Below, one piece after another: positions 51,433 to 60,188 of a DNA stretch of 64,000 nucleotides. Under the pieces are notes generated by a model. That model saw only the letters and a program-made list of their open reading frames with translations, was not told the origin of the DNA and did no database searches. The position numbers and the translations under genes were made by a program. Numbering within the stretch: position 1 is the stretch's first letter; each line of letters starts with the position of its first letter. Location: assembly GCA_944324475.1 (NCBI GenBank), contig CALUWK010000001.1:1-64000 (forward strand). Direction: 5' to 3'. The stretch comes from Candidatus Gastranaerophilales bacterium (GTDB lineage Bacteria; Cyanobacteriota; Vampirovibrionia; Gastranaerophilales; Gastranaerophilaceae).

Positions 51433-53229
51433 TTAACCTAATGTAACTAATGATTGACCGTTTTTAACTTGATCACCTTGACTAACGTTGATTGAAAGGA
51501 CTTTTCCCGAAGCAGGAGATTTGATTTCTGTTTCCATTTTCATTGCTTCTACTACCAGCAAAACATCGCCCTCTGCAACTTCTTCGCCTTCTTCTACTTC
51601 AATTCTTAACACAACACCAGGAAGGGCTGCTTTAATATCTTGACCTTCACCTGAGCTTTGTGATTTAGTTTCGTCAATACCAGCTTTAACAGCAACATCA
51701 TAGGATTTTCCATTGACTGTTGCTTTTGTGCCGTCTAACTTAACAGTATATTTTTTACCGTTTAATGTTACTGTATAGCCATTTTTTGTACTTTCGCCGT
51801 CAGCACATGCACAAGCTTTATTTGGTTCATTTTTTCTAACACCCAAAGTACCTTTTCCTTGAAGGAACATAATGCCTTTTTCTTTGCAAGCACCTGCGAT
51901 AAAGATATTTTCTTCTGTAACTTCAATGCCTGCATCTTCAAGCATTTTAGTTGCAGCTTTAATACCTTTTGTTTCGTCTTTGTCATTTAAATCAACAACA
52001 AGTTCGGTTGTTGGTTGAAGGTTTAATTGTTCTTCTGCAATTTTAATGATTTCAGGATCGGCTTCGCAAGGAGTTTTTCCAAAATAACCGAGAACCATTT
52101 TTCCGTATCCTTCTGCAATTTTTTTCCAAGAACCAAACATGACGTTATTAAATGCTTGTTGAAAATAAAATTGTGAAACAGGAGTTACAGATGTTGCAAA
52201 ACCACCTTTTTCAACAACTTCTTTCATTGCTGCAACGATTTCGGGGTATTTATTCATTAAGTTGTTGTCACGCAACATTTGAGTGTTAGCAGTTAATGCT
52301 CCCCCTGGAAGTGGTGATTGAATAATCATAGGATTAACAGCCAGTGCTTCAGGTGGTAAGAAGTAGTCTTTCATACATTCTTTGAATATTTCTTCTGTTT
52401 CTAAAATTTTATTAATATCAATACCGAGGTCATATTCTGTGTTTTTCAATGCATGCCACATAGAAACTATATCCGGTTGTGCTGTTCCGCCTGATACAGG
52501 TTTCATGGCAAGGTCAATACCGTCTGCTCCGCCTTCTAGGGCTGCTAGATATGCTGCAAGACCTGTTCCTGCTGTTTCATGGCTGTGGAAACGAATATGA
52601 GCGTCCTGACCAAGTATTTCACGAGTTCTTTTGACTGTTTCATAAACTTTTCTTGGAGATGAAGTTCCTGAAGCATCTTTGAAAGCTAAAGATGTGAAAG
52701 GAATTCCCGCATCTAAAATAGAACGTAAAACTTTTTCATAGAAAGCAACGTCATGAGCCCCGCTGCATCCGATTGGAAGTTCCATCATAGTGATTGTAAC
52801 TTCGTGATTTAGTCCGTTATCTGTTATACATTGACCTGAATATATTAAATTATTAACGTCATTTAAAGCATCAAAGTTTCTGATTGTTGTAATTCCGTGT
52901 TTTTTGAACATTTTTGCATGAAGGTTAATCATATCACGAGGTTGAGAATCTAAACCTACAACATTAACTCCACGAGCCAATGATTGTAAATTTATGTCAG
53001 GGCCAACAGTTTCTCTTATTTTATCCATTGTTTCAAAGGCATTTTCTCTGCAATAGAAAATCGGTGATTGAAAACGTGCACCGCCTGCAACTTCAAAGTG
53101 TTTAATTCCTGCTTCTACTGCTGATTTTAGAGCAGGTAAAAAATCGTCTACGAATACTCTTGCACCGTAAACTGATTGAAAACCGTCACGGAATGATGTA
53201 TCCATAACTTTAATTTGTTTTTTTGTCAT
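51433..53229 (-). CDS. oadA: Oxaloacetate decarboxylase alpha subunit / pyruvate carboxylase subunit B
   Basis: 598 residues from the ATG at 53229, preceded by AGAGGA. The N-terminal carboxyltransferase barrel has [46 protein letters not shown] and [15 protein letters not shown]; a middle domain has [18 protein letters not shown]; the C-terminal biotinyl domain has AMKM with Lys564. It decarboxylates oxaloacetate, or a related acid, via biotin. The ASGT loop is typical. The biotin ligase lies in the same operon. Confidence 0.95.
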   Translation of the reverse strand: MTKKQIKVMDTSFRDGFQSVYGARVFVDDFLPALKSAVEAGIKHFEVAGGARFQSPIFYCRENAFETMDKIRETVGPDINLQSLARGVNVVGLDSQPRDMINLHAKMFKKHGITTIRNFDALNDVNNLIYSGQCITDNGLNHEVTITMMELPIGCSGAHDVAFYEKVLRSILDAGIPFTSLAFKDASGTSSPRKVYETVKRTREILGQDAHIRFHSHETAGTGLAAYLAALEGGADGIDLAMKPVSGGTAQPDIVSMWHALKNTEYDLGIDINKILETEEIFKECMKDYFLPPEALAVNPMIIQSPLPGGALTANTQMLRDNNLMNKYPEIVAAMKEVVEKGGFATSVTPVSQFYFQQAFNNVMFGSWKKIAEGYGKMVLGYFGKTPCEADPEIIKIAEEQLNLQPTTELVVDLNDKDETKGIKAATKMLEDAGIEVTEENIFIAGACKEKGIMFLQGKGTLGVRKNEPNKACACADGESTKNGYTVTLNGKKYTVKLDGTKATVNGKSYDVAVKAGIDETKSQSSGEGQDIKAALPGVVLRIEVEEGEEVAEGDVLLVVEAMKMETEIKSPASGKVLSINVSQGDQVKNGQSLVTLG

Positions 53230-53257
53230 TTTTTTATCCTCTTTTCTTTTAATTTTA

Positions 53258-53491
53258 TTATGCTTGAGCTCTTGCAATAGCTATTGCAAGTGCAATTTCA
53301 GAATTATCTGAAGTATTTTTTGATTTTGTTTTAATTTCTTCAACTGCAACAGGACAAAGTTTGTTAATAAAACAAACGCACTTTGCCATAATCATCATTG
53401 CAAAAACTAAAATTGTAAGAAATGAAAATACAATTCCCATTCCAACAAGCATTGTTATGCTTCCTTCAGTCCACAATTCAGGGTTTAACAT
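53258..53491 (-). CDS. oadG: Oxaloacetate decarboxylase gamma subunit
   Basis: 77 residues. One membrane helix (MLVGMGIVFSFLTILVFAMM), then a short tail ending SEIALAIAIARAQA that would anchor the alpha subunit. Sits between birA and oadA; overlaps birA by 7 nt. Paralogue of 45713-45964. Confidence 0.92.
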   Translation of the reverse strand: MLNPELWTEGSITMLVGMGIVFSFLTILVFAMMIMAKCVCFINKLCPVAVEEIKTKSKNTSDNSEIALAIAIARAQA

Positions 53492-54051
53492 AGTATTTCT
53501 CCTTTTATTCCGTTATTTAAAAAATTTTCATATCCTTCTTTAAAATTATTTAAAAATAAATTTAAAAAATTTTCTTTATCGACTGTTTTTCCGGTTTCTT
53601 CAAAAATTGAAGTTGCGGGCTGATCAATTTTAATAAGTTCGTTTTTTTCAAGATTTAAATTAATTCCAAAACCAACCACAACACCTTTAAAAATTTGTCC
53701 GAAAAATTCTGATTTTGCAAGTATTCCTGCTATTTTTTTGTTGTTAACTAAAATATCATTTGGGTATTTAAAAGTTGGTTTGAGATTGTAATTTTCAAGT
53801 GTTTTAGCTCCGATTAGAGCTGTATATCTTGTAAGTTCATTTAGATGAGTTATGCTTTTTGGTTTTAAAACCAAGGAAGCATATATGTTTCCGCCGTTTT
53901 TATTTGATGAATACCAAGTGCGTTCAAATTGTCCTTGTCCTTTTGTTTGAAGGTTGCAAGACACCACACTAAAATCGTCCAATTCCTCTAAATGTTGACG
54001 AGCATATTCATTAGTTGAATTTAACTCATCAAAGTGAATAATACTGTGCAT
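53485..54051 (-). CDS. birA: Biotin--protein ligase
   Basis: 188 residues from the ATG at 54051, with no N-terminal HTH, so an enzyme only. Motifs: FDELNSTNEYA, TKGQGQFERTWYSS (biotinyl-AMP loop, GRGRxGRxW-like), GGNIYASLVLKP, KYPNDILVNNKKIAGIL and GVVVGFGINLN. It biotinylates OadA, encoded two genes downstream, which explains the clustering. Confidence 0.93.
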   Translation of the reverse strand: MHSIIHFDELNSTNEYARQHLEELDDFSVVSCNLQTKGQGQFERTWYSSNKNGGNIYASLVLKPKSITHLNELTRYTALIGAKTLENYNLKPTFKYPNDILVNNKKIAGILAKSEFFGQIFKGVVVGFGINLNLEKNELIKIDQPATSIFEETGKTVDKENFLNLFLNNFKEGYENFLNNGIKGEILC

Positions 54052-54094
54052 AGCTAAATCATAACAAAAACAAAATTTCAAAACAAACAAAATA

Positions 54095-54898
54095 TTAGAT
54101 TTGAATTTCTTTTCCGAAAGGAATTATTATATTATTTTTTTTATGAGTTATGTCTTTGCTATAAAATGTTGGAATATTAAATATTTTTGAATATTCTTTA
54201 AAAAGAGGCATAATTTCATTTTCTTCAAAATAAAAGTCACCAAAGATAATTCCTTTTATTTTTTCTTTTAGTTTTTTATTGCGATATATTTCATATAGCA
54301 TTTTATCAATTTTATATAATGGTTCGTTTAAATCTTCCAAGAATAATATGATATTTTCATTTGGAAGATAATTTTCGTTAGAAAAAGTTGAAACAATGCT
54401 GGATAAATTTCCGCCCCAGAGAGTCCCTTTGCAGGTTCCGTCTTTTATTGTTTTTAAATTTAATTCAAAGGAATTTTTTTTAATAATTTCTAAGTTTTTT
54501 TCTAGGTTTTCAACAAAACCGTTTAAAATCATTAGTGAATGAAAACATTTTATATTTGTTTTTTTGTACAATGCCATAAGAAGAATTGTTGCATCTGAGC
54601 TTCCAAGATAAATTTTGTTTTTAATTAAATTATAGTTAATTTTATCTACTATTCTTATTGCTCCATAACCGCCTCTAATTGAAATAACTATATCAACTTC
54701 ATCATCCAAAAAGGCTTGTTCAAAGTATTTTATACGGTTTTCGTCGGTATCTGACAAATATTTGTATGATAAATTTTCATTATAAAATTTTTTAATTTTA
54801 AAATATTTTTCAAGAATTGAAATTTTTTTATTAATTTCATCAAAATTTTTAATATTGCCTGAGGGTGCAACAAGTCCTATGGTTTTAATTTTTCGCAT
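54095..54898 (-). CDS. LD-carboxypeptidase (peptidase S66)
   Basis: 267 residues, somewhat shorter than the usual 300. Motifs: GLVAPSGNI, VDIVISIRGGYGAIRIVD, YLGSSDATILLMALYK, KCFHSLMI, GGNLSSIVSTF and FLEDLNEPLYKIDKML. The family trims D-Ala from recycled tetrapeptide or acts on related compounds (microcin resistance). It heads the birA-oad operon by position; 43 nt separate them. The start is predicted leaderless. Confidence 0.88.
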   Translation of the reverse strand: MRKIKTIGLVAPSGNIKNFDEINKKISILEKYFKIKKFYNENLSYKYLSDTDENRIKYFEQAFLDDEVDIVISIRGGYGAIRIVDKINYNLIKNKIYLGSSDATILLMALYKKTNIKCFHSLMILNGFVENLEKNLEIIKKNSFELNLKTIKDGTCKGTLWGGNLSSIVSTFSNENYLPNENIILFLEDLNEPLYKIDKMLYEIYRNKKLKEKIKGIIFGDFYFEENEIMPLFKEYSKIFNIPTFYSKDITHKKNNIIIPFGKEIQI

Positions 54899-54904
54899 AA
54901 ATTA

Positions 54905-54910
54905 ATTATA
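54905..54910 (-). promoter_or_regulatory. -10 element of a predicted leaderless promoter
   Basis: On the minus strand TATAAT ends 6 nt before the ATG at 54898. Confidence 0.55.
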
Positions 54911-54935
54911 CATTTATTTTAAAAAATTAAAACTT

Positions 54936-55457
54936 TTAATCATAAATTATGGTAACACCTGTTTTTCCTGTTGCCCCACCTATATCTTTATGATATTCAC
55001 CGTTTGTGTAGTACATTTCATCGCCCATGGGGTTTGAAAAAAGTTCCTGATTACAATTTATGGATTTTGGACTTTGTTTAATATTTGAATTATAGGGGCT
55101 TATTCCCATTTGTTTGTATACATCTTGATTAATAGGTACGGAATATCCAGTTAAAGCTCCACCATTATTGTTTCTGTTAAACCAGCTTAAATAGTTACTT
55201 AAGCGACTTCTTCTTAATCTATCCATTTGTCTTAAACGGTGTAGTCTTTGAAGTCTTTGTATGTTATTTGAATTTAGTCTTTGATATTGATAGGGGCTGT
55301 AATATCTTGTTCTGTAGGGATTATAGGTTGGTCTGTATATTGTCCTTCTTGGTGTAATTCCATAAGAAGAAGGCTGTTGCAAGTAGATTTTTTCATAGGC
55401 AACTGCAAAAGAATCTAAAAATAATAATAAACTCATAATAATTAAAATATTTTTCAT
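54936..55457 (-). CDS. Secreted Arg/Tyr/Asn-rich hypothetical protein
   Basis: 173 residues. Signal peptide ILIIMSLLLFLDSFAVA. The mature part is low complexity: RPTYNPYRTRYYSPYQYQR, then RLQRLHRLRQMDRLRRSRLS. The C-terminus has one Cys and a Gly-Gly segment. No domain recognised. A basic, tyrosine-rich secreted protein could bind DNA, LPS or peptidoglycan; that is inference from composition. Separate unit, no clear ribosome site. Confidence 0.6.
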   Translation of the reverse strand: MKNILIIMSLLLFLDSFAVAYEKIYLQQPSSYGITPRRTIYRPTYNPYRTRYYSPYQYQRLNSNNIQRLQRLHRLRQMDRLRRSRLSNYLSWFNRNNNGGALTGYSVPINQDVYKQMGISPYNSNIKQSPKSINCNQELFSNPMGDEMYYTNGEYHKDIGGATGKTGVTIIYD

Positions 55458-55634
55458 ATTTAAAAAGTATTTTAAAAATTTAATATCTTCATCAGTTAAT
55501 AAGGTAATATATAAAGAGCTAATTATATTATTAAATTTTGTAACAAAAGTTTTTTAAAAAGGTTTAAATTTTAAAGTTTTAGATTGAATTTGTCGATATT
55601 TATAGTGTTAGACAATGAAGTTAAGGAGAATAAT

Positions 55635-56483
55635 ATGGGGCTTTCAGCTAGCCAAGCAAGATTTTTGCAATTAACAGCAAGAAGGAGTAATGTTGAATAT
55701 CAGGCTCAACAAATTAATTTTCAACGTCTTCAATGGTCTGATAAATTAGCAGCGGCTTCAAATGAATATCAGGATAAGACTTCTAACCGTAAGATGGTTT
55801 ATAATTTTAATAATGGTGATGGTATAACTCAGGTTGATGTTACCTATCAAAATTATAAAAATTATATGAATCAACAAATGGAAGGACTTACGACTGCACA
55901 AGACAAGTTTTTTCTTGTTTCTTCAACCGGAAATAAAATAATAGTTGCAAGTGAAGAAGAACGAGATGCAATGATTGAAAGGTATACAACTTATACTCCT
56001 TATTCTGTTTCATCGGAAGGAGAAGACGGTGTTGAAAATTCTGAAAATCAAGAAATTGTTACTCAAGAAGACGAAGAAGGAAATAGCCAACAAATGCTTG
56101 TGCATAGAGAATTTAATGTAAATGATTTTATGATTGTTGATGATCTTGATGATGTTGATAATTTTCAAAATGCAATTCAAAATGGAGTGTACTTTTTTGC
56201 AAAACGTGAGCTAAATACTGAAACAAATATGTTTGAATTTAAAACAGAGTCTTGGGATACAATAGGTGGCGGCGCTATAGGTGAAGTTTATGATACAACT
56301 GATGATGCTGAAGCAGAGGCTGAATATAAGGCAACATCTGATAAAATTCAAAATATAGATAAAAAATTGGAGCTTCAGTTAAATAAACTTGAAACTGAAA
56401 GAAATGCTATTCAAACAGAAATAGAAAGTATTTCAAAGGTAATTGATGACAATATCGAATCGTCATTTAAAACATTTAGCTAA
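55635..56483 (+). CDS. Hypothetical protein starting MGLSASQARFL (lineage-type)
   Basis: 282 residues from the ATG at 55635, with AAGGAG at the right distance; upstream starts are rejected for that reason. N-terminal helix GLSASQARFLQLTARRSNVE, YQAQQINFQRLQW, then an acidic middle (ENSENQEIVTQEDEEGNSQQ) and a C-terminal coiled coil (LELQLNKLETERNAIQTEIE). The start recalls a family common in Gastranaerophilales-like genomes, with function unknown. Flagellar or secretion-type coiled-coil proteins have a similar plan, but nothing here is diagnostic. Confidence 0.7.
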   Translation: MGLSASQARFLQLTARRSNVEYQAQQINFQRLQWSDKLAAASNEYQDKTSNRKMVYNFNNGDGITQVDVTYQNYKNYMNQQMEGLTTAQDKFFLVSSTGNKIIVASEEERDAMIERYTTYTPYSVSSEGEDGVENSENQEIVTQEDEEGNSQQMLVHREFNVNDFMIVDDLDDVDNFQNAIQNGVYFFAKRELNTETNMFEFKTESWDTIGGGAIGEVYDTTDDAEAEAEYKATSDKIQNIDKKLELQLNKLETERNAIQTEIESISKVIDDNIESSFKTFS

Positions 56484-56506
56484 ATTGTCAAACATTATAA
56501 ACACGG

Positions 56507-56538
56507 AAAAAACGAGTTAATTATTTAACTCGTTTTTT
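56507..56538. terminator. Strong bidirectional terminator
   Basis: AAAAAACGAGTTAA (56507-56520) pairs with TTAACTCGTTTTTT (56525-56538). It serves the 55635 gene and the convergent 56565-56903 gene. Confidence 0.92.
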
Positions 56539-56564
56539 CTTCCTATTCTTTCTATTATTTAATT

Positions 56565-56903
56565 TTATGCATAATAAAGTGTTCTTTTGGTTTCATCATC
56601 ATCTTGTGGCATAAGTTCACCTGTTCCATTGTTCTCTGGAACTCTAAAACCTTCAAAACCTGGTTTTTCGGTAGTTTTTTGTGGTTTAGAAACAAATGGG
56701 TTACCTTGAACTTTGTAATCGCCGTTTAAATATGCTTGTGCAAGTTCGTAGTCTTCTGTTGTGGGTTTATAACCTTGTTCAACCGTTGGAAGCGTGCTTG
56801 GAGCACCTTGAGTATATGCTTGGTGATAACCTTGAACTTGAGGCTGTCTGTAATACGAGCTTGCTGTTTGTTGTACAAATGGATTAATTTTGTCTATTGC
56901 CAT
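56565..56903 (-). CDS. Hypothetical Pro/Gln/Tyr-rich protein (lineage-type)
   Basis: 112 residues. Begins MAIDKINPFVQQTASSYYRQ, low-complexity Gln/Pro/Tyr, then a small helical segment (TEDYELAQAYLNGDYKVQ) and an acidic end. No signal peptide or membrane segment. Unknown; it looks like an intrinsically disordered small protein of this lineage. Confidence 0.6.
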   Translation of the reverse strand: MAIDKINPFVQQTASSYYRQPQVQGYHQAYTQGAPSTLPTVEQGYKPTTEDYELAQAYLNGDYKVQGNPFVSKPQKTTEKPGFEGFRVPENNGTGELMPQDDDETKRTLYYA

Positions 56904-56997
56904 ATAAAAATGCCTATACTAAATCTATACATATTTATAAAGTATTTTTTTAAATAAAAATTGACAAGTGTTTTTATAATTTTACAAAAGTTAATAA

Positions 56998-57972
56998 TTA
57001 ACCTCTTGAAAAAACTTCCAGCAAGAAAGAGTCTTTTGTTTTAATTGGATTAAAATATGCAGCACTTGCAACCATAGCTGCGTTATCCGTACAATATTTA
57101 AGTTCAGGCGCGTTTGTTTTATAGCCTTGTTTTTTAAGTTCTTCCAAATGAAATCTCAATTCTGAATTTGCAGCAACTCCTCCTGCAAGTGTGATTGTTT
57201 TGCAATTTAATTTGTCTGCAAAATGCTTTGTTTTTTTAATTAATGTGTCTGCTATTCTATATTGAAAACTGGCTGCGATATCTTCTTTGGGTAGATTTTC
57301 TGAATTAAATTTTTTAACTTCTCTTAAAACAGCTGTTTTTAAGCCTGAAAAAGAAAATTCATCTTCTTTAACTTTTGCTTCGGGAAAATTAAATGCGTTT
57401 TTATTGCCGTCATGAGCCATTTTGTCCAGTAAAATTCCTCCTGGATATGGAATTGAGCATAATCTTGCAACTTTGTCGTATACTTCTCCTACTGCATCAT
57501 CGATTGTTTGAGCTAAAATTTCTTGTTTATCGTAATCTTTAACATAAATGATTTGGCTGTGTCCGCCCGAAACCAAAAGACATATAAAAGGCGGTCTTAA
57601 ATCAGAATTTATAAAATTTGCACAAACATGAGCATTTAAGTGATTGACGCCTATATATGGTTTGTTATGAACTAAAGCTAATGATTTTGCCGCATTTAGA
57701 CCGACGAGCAAACACCCTACAAGCCCCGGACCTACGGTTGAAGCAAAAGCATCAATTTTATCAGGCGTAATGTTTGCTTTTTCAAAGGTTTCTTTTATAA
57801 CTATGTTTATTGAGTTTAAGTGCTCACGGGCTGCAACTTCTGGTACTACTCCGCCAAATTTTTCATGGGTTTTTATTTGACTTGATATGACATTTGAGAG
57901 AACTTCGCGTCCGTCTTTTACTATTGCTGCAGCTGTTTCATCGCAACTTGTTTCAATTCCAAAAATTATCAA
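56998..57972 (-). CDS. tsaD: tRNA N6-threonylcarbamoyladenosine transferase subunit
   Basis: 324 residues; the start is TTG at 57972 with AAGGAA upstream. ASKHA fold: GIETSCDETAAAIV, GGVVPEVAAREH, GPGLVGCLLVGLNAAKSLAL, metal His111 and His115 in HLNAHVCANF, LLVSGGHSQI and TLAGGVAANSELR. It adds the t6A modification at tRNA position 37. Confidence 0.96.
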   Translation of the reverse strand: MIIFGIETSCDETAAAIVKDGREVLSNVISSQIKTHEKFGGVVPEVAAREHLNSINIVIKETFEKANITPDKIDAFASTVGPGLVGCLLVGLNAAKSLALVHNKPYIGVNHLNAHVCANFINSDLRPPFICLLVSGGHSQIIYVKDYDKQEILAQTIDDAVGEVYDKVARLCSIPYPGGILLDKMAHDGNKNAFNFPEAKVKEDEFSFSGLKTAVLREVKKFNSENLPKEDIAASFQYRIADTLIKKTKHFADKLNCKTITLAGGVAANSELRFHLEELKKQGYKTNAPELKYCTDNAAMVASAAYFNPIKTKDSFLLEVFSRG

Positions 57973-57995
57973 TTAAATTCCTTTTTAAGTTTTAG

Positions 57996-58023
57996 TTGTA
58001 GTTTATTTGCGTTTTGTTATAAT
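57996..58023 (+). promoter_or_regulatory. Promoter with -35 and -10, leaderless start
   Basis: -35 TTGTAG (57996-58001), 16-nt spacer, -10 TATAAT (58018-58023), then 6 nt to the ATG at 58030. No ribosome site. Confidence 0.6.
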
Positions 58024-58029
58024 AATAGC

Positions 58030-58881
58030 ATGAAAAATAAACTTTTAATTTCTTTTTTAATTTTTCTATCACTTGGCTCTTTTGTATTTGCTAATGAGCT
58101 GCAGGATGCTACTGATTTATATAATGAAGCTATAGATTTATATAAGCAAGATGAAATAGAACGTTCAGTAGAACTCTTTAATCGTGCGGTTGAAATTAAA
58201 CCTGATTTTTATGAAGCTTATTATAATTTGTCTCAAATTTTGATGTCTTTGGATAGAGATGAAGAAGCATATAAAGTTTTGGAGAAACTTATTAAATTAA
58301 AACCTGATGATTATGAAAGTTTGTATAATATCGGTAAAATTCAACATAAAAGAGGTTACTTATTAAGTGCTCATGAATATTTGACTAAAATTCCAAAAAA
58401 TGCACCACAATATCAGTCTGCTAAGCTTTTAATTTCAAAAATTGAAAAAAGACAATCAGAACTTGATTTAGAGGCAAAGATTAAAGAGCATAGAGTTCTT
58501 GTTGATTCTTTAGGTAAAGTAAAGGGTGTTGAACTGGCCGATATTTTAGCGCCCTCAGGTGTAGTTACTGATGAGAAGGGAAATATATATGTTGCAAGCT
58601 TTGCAGAAAATACAATATATAGAATTTCTGTTTTTGGTCAGAAAAAGCCTTTTTCAAAATCACCCTTATTAAAAGGCCCTGTGGGTGTTGCTATTGATAA
58701 AAATGACAATGTATATGTTGCAAATTATTCTGCAAATAACATAATAAGAATTACACCGAGCGGACAGGCTTCTATTTTTGCGGATATTGAAAAGCCATAT
58801 TGTGTATTTTATGATTCCGAGCATAACAGAATTTATGTTACTGAACAAAGTACAAATAAGCTTTATAAATTTGATATTTAA
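58030..58881 (+). CDS. Secreted TPR protein with NHL/SMP-30-like beta-propeller end
   Basis: 283 residues. Signal peptide (LISFLIFLSLGSFVFA), three TPRs (about 25-125: YNEAIDLYKQDEIERSVELF, AYYNLSQILMSLDRDEEAYK), a coiled linker, then three propeller blades (170-283) with GVVTDEKGNIYVASFAENTI, GVAIDKNDNVYVANYSANNI and FYDSEHNRIYVTEQS. NHL/SMP-30-like repeats normally make six blades, so this may be a partial propeller or part of an oligomer. Periplasmic interaction protein, role unknown. Confidence 0.8.
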   Translation: MKNKLLISFLIFLSLGSFVFANELQDATDLYNEAIDLYKQDEIERSVELFNRAVEIKPDFYEAYYNLSQILMSLDRDEEAYKVLEKLIKLKPDDYESLYNIGKIQHKRGYLLSAHEYLTKIPKNAPQYQSAKLLISKIEKRQSELDLEAKIKEHRVLVDSLGKVKGVELADILAPSGVVTDEKGNIYVASFAENTIYRISVFGQKKPFSKSPLLKGPVGVAIDKNDNVYVANYSANNIIRITPSGQASIFADIEKPYCVFYDSEHNRIYVTEQSTNKLYKFDI

Positions 58882-58884
58882 TTT

Positions 58885-59220
58885 TTATTTCCAATAAACC
58901 TTAAAATTTTCAATTTCATCAAGTGTTTTATTATAATCTCCCTTAAAACAAATACATCTGTCGTCAATATAAAGATAAGAAGGCAATTTTACGTTGGTTA
59001 TGTCTTTAAAAAATTTATCTAAATCATTTTTTATCAACCATTTAGCTGCAAGCATTAAATTTCTGGTTGTAAAAAGATACAATTCAGCTTGTTTTGATAA
59101 TTTTTCTATAAATTCATAAGCTCCGATTTTAATTTCAGGAATATAGTTTTCATTGAATTTATCTTTTCCATATTCATTCAAAACGCCATCTAAATCTATG
59201 AGTATTTTTTTGGTGAACAT
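58885..59220 (-). CDS. Small HAD-family phosphatase (module 2)
   Basis: 111 residues from the ATG at 59220. Motif I IDLDGVL, motif II LFTTR, motif IV YIDDRCICF. It is about 88% identical to the 1880-2218 protein and differs mainly at the C-terminus (NFKVYWK). Divergent from the HTH gene at 59288, like module 1. All catalytic residues are kept in both intact copies, which argues for selection on enzyme activity. Confidence 0.75.
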   Translation of the reverse strand: MFTKKILIDLDGVLNEYGKDKFNENYIPEIKIGAYEFIEKLSKQAELYLFTTRNLMLAAKWLIKNDLDKFFKDITNVKLPSYLYIDDRCICFKGDYNKTLDEIENFKVYWK

Positions 59221-59235
59221 AAATATTATCCTGTT

Positions 59236-59274
59236 ATTGCTAGTGGTACTAGTTGAAGATATTGCTAGTATAGC
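59236..59274. promoter_or_regulatory. Operator/promoter of module 2 (CTAGT half-sites)
   Basis: ATTGCTAGT occurs twice (59236-59244, 59261-59269). CTAGT-GGT-ACTAG is an inverted repeat at 59240-59252, and GCTA-GTA-TAGC at 59264-59274. The -10-like TATAGC (59269-59274) is 13 nt before the ATG at 59288, as in module 1. The operator words differ from module 1 (TTGTC), so the regulators recognise different DNA. Confidence 0.5.
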
Positions 59275-59287
59275 TAACAATTTAAAA

Positions 59288-59506
59288 ATGAACAAGTCTT
59301 TTTTGGAAAAATTAGCAAAAAGATTAAAATATTTAAGAGAAGAAAGAAAATTAACACAAGATGATCTTGGTGTGAATGGTGTATCAAGATCAATGATTAG
59401 TTTGCTTGAACTTGCAAAAACTGATGTTACAGTTTCTAAACTAAAAATAATTGCTGACAACTTGGGAGTTGAAGTTAAAGATTTGTTTGATTTTAGTGAA
59501 AAATAA
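59288..59506 (+). CDS. Cro/C1-type HTH regulator (module 2)
   Basis: 72 residues. KRLKYLREERKLTQDDLGV, recognition helix GVSRSMISLLELAK, then VTVSKLKIIADNLGVEVKDL. One HTH domain only. The upstream in-frame region reads through the HAD gene and is rejected as coding. The next HTH gene starts 2 nt after its stop. Confidence 0.8.
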   Translation: MNKSFLEKLAKRLKYLREERKLTQDDLGVNGVSRSMISLLELAKTDVTVSKLKIIADNLGVEVKDLFDFSEK

Positions 59507-59508
59507 AT

Positions 59509-59718
59509 ATGAGCCAAGATATTAGACAAATATTAGCAAACAACATAAAAAACCTTAGAACCCAGAAAAAGTTGAAAAGAGAAGAATTATCTTTGATTTT
59601 AGGAGTTGATAATTCTTATATTTCTAAACTTGAGAAAGGTAAAATAAATATCACTTTAGATAAAATTCAATTATTAGCTGATTATTTTGAAATAGAGGCT
59701 TATTTATTGCTAAAATAA
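59509..59718 (+). CDS. Second tandem Cro/C1-type HTH regulator
   Basis: 69 residues. ILANNIKNLRTQKKLKREEL, then GVDNSYISKLEKGKINITL and KIQLLADYFEIEAYLLLK. Like the regulators in restriction-modification and toxin systems, but no such partner lies next to it; its only close partner is the HTH gene 2 nt upstream and the divergent HAD. Confidence 0.82.
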   Translation: MSQDIRQILANNIKNLRTQKKLKREELSLILGVDNSYISKLEKGKINITLDKIQLLADYFEIEAYLLLK

Positions 59719-59771
59719 TTTGTTTGATTTTAAAGATTTATCATTGGATTGGAAGTGAGCCTTGTTAGTTG

Positions 59772-59964
59772 GTAAGATGCTGAAACGCTCAAAGAGAACA
59801 GAAAATCACGCTTGCGCTATTTTCTAGCTAGTTCAGCATGACAAAATATAACAAACCCGTTAATCTGAATTTAAACCTGTCACCCTGAACTCGTTTCAGG
59901 GTCTTAGCAAGTATAGTATCTTAAATAAACATGATAAGATGCTGAAATAAGTTCAGCATGACAG
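59772..59964. repeat. REP-like palindromic intergenic repeats
   Basis: Two copies of the AAGATGCTGAAA ... AGTTCAGCATGACA element: TGCTGAA (59778-59784) with TTCAGCA (59832-59838), holding a nested AGAAAAT/ATTTTCT stem (59800-59806, 59819-59825); and TGCTGAA (59940-59946) with TTCAGCA (59952-59958). Between them CCCTGAA (59883-59889) pairs with TTCAGGG (59895-59901). It fills the gap between the module 2 regulators and the broken HAD. Mobile-repeat type; no transposase in the window. Confidence 0.7.
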
Positions 59965-59972
59965 TAAGAATT

Positions 59973-60115
59973 TTACTTTCTATACCAAGGTTTAAATTTT
60001 TCAATTTCATCAAATAAATTGCAATAATCTCCCTTAAAACATTTTCATTAAATTTATCTTTTTCATATTCATTTAATACGCCGTCTAAATCTATAAGTAT
60101 TTTTTTGGTGAACAT
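59973..60115 (-). pseudogene. Truncated HAD gene (module 3), internal deletion and frameshift
   Basis: Starts like the other HADs (MFTKKILIDLDGVLNEYEKD), then after NEN the DNA jumps to the region matching the 3' end of module 1. About 197 bp corresponding to about 1948-2145 is missing, shifting the frame. Motifs II-IV except the tail are gone, so it cannot work. The stop equivalent is at 59973-59975. A REP-like palindrome lies immediately after it. Confidence 0.85.
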
Positions 60116-60130
60116 AAAATTAACCTTTCT

Positions 60131-60188
60131 ATTTTTGCACGCATGCAAAAAATAATTAAATAATAGCATTAAAATTGCATATATGCAA
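60131..60188. promoter_or_regulatory. Operator/promoter of module 3 (TTGCAT palindromes)
   Basis: Near-palindrome TTTTTGCACGCATGCAAAAA (60132-60151) and the perfect 14-bp palindrome TTGCATATATGCAA (60175-60188). The second overlaps the regulator start codon (ATG 60183-60185), so binding would block initiation directly. The operator word differs from modules 1 and 2. Confidence 0.6.

Noticed and set aside
59221-59529. N-terminal extension of HAD2 back over the HTH gene
   Set aside because: The extension is the reverse reading of the HTH gene; the ATG at 59220 matches the start of the other HAD copies.
59509-59718. Classic restriction-modification controller for the tandem HTH
   Set aside because: No methyltransferase or restriction gene is adjacent; the HTH alone cannot support it.
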